A stretch of DNA of 7,111 bases, taken from contig URQF01000073.1 of the NCBI GenBank assembly GCA_900549915.1, positions 1-7,111 on the forward strand. Reading direction: 5' to 3'. Below are positions 5,620 through 7,111 of this stretch, in pieces; the first letter of the stretch is position 1, and each line of letters starts with the position of its first letter. Under the pieces are notes generated by a model. That model did not search any database, was not told the DNA's origin, and saw only the letters and a program-made list of their open reading frames with translations. The stretch is from an uncultured Mollicutes bacterium. GTDB lineage: Bacteria; Bacillota_I; Bacilli_A; RFN20; CAG-288. Made by a program: the position numbers and the translations under genes.

Positions 5620-7111
5620 CTTTCGGCTAGACCCCTAAATTTCTAGTGTTAAACATCAATATCAAAAAGGCTATTCACATCTTTTTGAGTCAAATATAAA
5701 TTACCCAACTTTAGTATTCCAAGAGTTGATTTTATCTGTTCATATACTGAGCTTCTTGTCGAGTTATTGATATATGTTTTTTCTTTTGTTTCTGTGATTG
5801 TATATTGTCGAATAAAGTCTACTAAAGCACTGATTGGAATCTTATCTTCAAATGTTTTTAATTCCAACAATCTAAGGACAGTCAAAGCAAGGTAGCAAAT
5901 CAGAAAATGTCCATAAATGCTTTCTTTGTTTCGCAAGAAAACCGGTCTTGCTTCAAGATACGTTTTCCTCACCCGGAAGCTCTCTTCGATTCTCCATAAG
6001 CCATGATATGCCTTGTATATCTCTTTAGCTGTCATTTTCCATTCAGAAGTGATAAGAAGATTATATCCTGCATATTTCTTTGCTTCGGAAACCATCTCTT
6101 CGTTAACTTCTACTTCAAATTTTGTCTGACTATTATCTTTGGCTTTGATATTGATGTATTTCGCTTTGTCTCCGATCTCTTCTTTAACGAAGCCTTTGAC
6201 GGATAAATTCCGAGCCTTTTCAACTTCCTTCTCTATTTCTCTTATCTGCTTTCTTGCGAGATATGGATTATAGGTTACCACTCTTTTTTCCTTCGTCTGG
6301 AATCTTACTTCTCTGCCATCATCGTCAATAAATTTATATTCATAACTTCCTATAGTTTCCTTATATCGATAAAGGAGATTTCCTTCCTCATCCTTGACTT
6401 CCTTCCAAAGTTGATCATCGTTATCTAAAGCAATCCATTCTTTCTCTGCTCGAGATAAGCTTTTTCCTTTGAACGACTTAGAGAAAATATAGCCGTCTTT
6501 CCCTTCTTTATGAAGATAATAGATGTTTTTGGCACAATTCAAGCCTTTATCCGCAACTTCGATAATCTTAGAGCTGATGTCATATCTGCTCTTCCTGTCT
6601 TCGACTGTTTTTCTCAAATAGGGCTTTTCCGATTCATTGCCCGGATACCTTTCCATAGCAATAGGGACTTGTTCAGCATCCAACATTAAAGCTTGTCCAA
6701 TGATCGGGCTTTTTCTGTTTTCCTTTGAAGGTCCTTTTCTTCTTAAATCATCTTCCAAATCGATTTCAAAATAGTAGTTGGTGCAGTCAAAAAAGGCTTT
6801 CTTGGTATTTCTATGCCAATTCAGTTCGATGCCATGATTAAAGCATTCGATATATTTCTGATAATCACTGCCGATATATTCGATTTCATCCAGAATCTGA
6901 TCATAGGAAAAAGTCCGGGCTCCGTAAATGTTGGGAATGACATTTTCAAAAGCGGATAATTTGGAACCTGGGTTTAATACCTGTGCATAGATCATAGAAC
7001 GAATAAAATCGGAGATTTTAAAGTCTGTTTTTCTATTTGAGGTCATGAGGTTTAAAGTGCCATCAACAGAGAGTCTGTCAATCCTTGCTTTTAAAAGGAA
7101 ATGGCCAGCAA
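5620..7111 (-). mobile_element. insertion sequence, IS1634-like, partial (5' part outside the window)
   Basis: The transposase gene identifies an insertion sequence, of which the downstream end is inside the window and the upstream end is beyond 7111. The exact end cannot be fixed because the partner inverted repeat is not visible; 5620 is a nominal boundary somewhere between the transposase stop (5649) and the candidate leuS promoter (5534). No target-site duplication can be tested. The element points toward leuS. Confidence 0.7.
5649..7111 (-). CDS. IS1634-like DDE transposase, 5'-truncated by the window edge
   Basis: The reading frame stays open from the stop at 5649-5651 through the ATG at 7046 to the window edge, giving 486 visible residues. 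The frame upstream of 7046 has no stop, so 7046 is probably an internal Met and the true start lies outside. Counting from 7046, the DDE catalytic residues are probably Asp87 (FFDCTNYYFEID), Asp166 (VADKGLN) and Glu354 (WRIEESFR), followed by EARPVFLRNKE and GHFLICYLAL, typical of IS1634/IS4-superfamily enzymes that cut and join element ends. Four AGG codons occur. Three lie where relatives carry Met or a similar hydrophobic residue: 133 (MEMYPGN), 151 (DMKSRYD) and 360 (FRVMK). The fourth, at 7083-7085, is in the upstream extension. Unlike the host genes, Arg is mostly AGA and internal Met is more often ATG, which suggests more recent arrival. Apart from the window cut it appears intact. Confidence 0.93.
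   Translation of the reverse strand, partial: AGHFLLKARIDRLSVDGTLNLMTSNRKTDFKISDFIRSMIYAQVLNPGSKLSAFENVIPNIYGARTFSYDQILDEIEYIGSDYQKYIECFNHGIELNWHRNTKKAFFDCTNYYFEIDLEDDLRRKGPSKENRKSPIIGQALMLDAEQVPIAMERYPGNESEKPYLRKTVEDRKSRYDISSKIIEVADKGLNCAKNIYYLHKEGKDGYIFSKSFKGKSLSRAEKEWIALDNDDQLWKEVKDEEGNLLYRYKETIGSYEYKFIDDDGREVRFQTKEKRVVTYNPYLARKQIREIEKEVEKARNLSVKGFVKEEIGDKAKYINIKAKDNSQTKFEVEVNEEMVSEAKKYAGYNLLITSEWKMTAKEIYKAYHGLWRIEESFRVRKTYLEARPVFLRNKESIYGHFLICYLALTVLRLLELKTFEDKIPISALVDFIRQYTITETKEKTYINNSTRSSVYEQIKSTLGILKLGNLYLTQKDVNSLFDIDV

Noticed and set aside
5419..5648. T-box riboswitch upstream of leuS
   Set aside because: The space is short and partly insertion-sequence DNA; I see neither the conserved T-box core nor a terminator/antiterminator pair.
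56..7111. TGA reassigned to tryptophan, as in mollicutes
   Set aside because: No in-frame TGA occurs in any gene, all Trp codons are TGG, and all four stops are TAA, so there is no evidence either way for TGA recoding.

Overview
The window reads as a low-to-moderate-GC member of the Bacillota (Bacilli-like): Bacillus-type LeuRS sequence, PepC-type peptidases, purine-rich Shine-Dalgarno sites, TAA stops. Its most important property is not a gene but its genetic code. In all four coding regions AGG codons repeatedly fall where the protein families have methionine, while conserved arginines are written CGN or AGA. Examples are the LeuRS KMSKS loop, the PepC THAM and DGGQWDM motifs, and the transposase FRxMK motif. 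Internal ATG is almost absent from the three host genes. I conclude that AGG is very probably read as Met. This matches my recollection of the Codetta survey (Shulgina and Eddy, 2021), which reported AGG as the dominant Met codon in a clade of uncultivated Bacilli; the organism here is most likely in or near that clade.

Layout. Positions 1-55 hold a leader with a possible -10 box and a ribosome binding site. Positions 56-1396 and 1396-2745 (+) are two tandem, overlapping genes for C1-family (PepC/bleomycin hydrolase) cysteine peptidases, divergent paralogues of each other. They end at a strong hairpin terminator (2761-2795). A short spacer carries a second hairpin (about 2957-2989) that terminates the convergent leuS. 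leuS (2998-5418, -) is a complete leucyl-tRNA synthetase with a strong ribosome binding site. The 230-bp gap 5419-5648 carries a candidate leuS promoter and presumably one end of an insertion sequence. From 5649 to the window edge (-) lies an IS1634-like DDE transposase, cut by the window at its 5' end.

How the genes fit together. The peptidase pair is a small operon for the last steps of intracellular peptide breakdown. leuS is a housekeeping gene pointing toward it. The insertion sequence lies just upstream of leuS in the same orientation. It is richer in AGA and in ATG-coded Met than the host genes, suggesting a more recent arrival, yet its AGG codons also fall at Met positions. Conventional translations of this window carry wrong residues at about 50 sites; read with AGG as Met, the apparent active-site oddities disappear.
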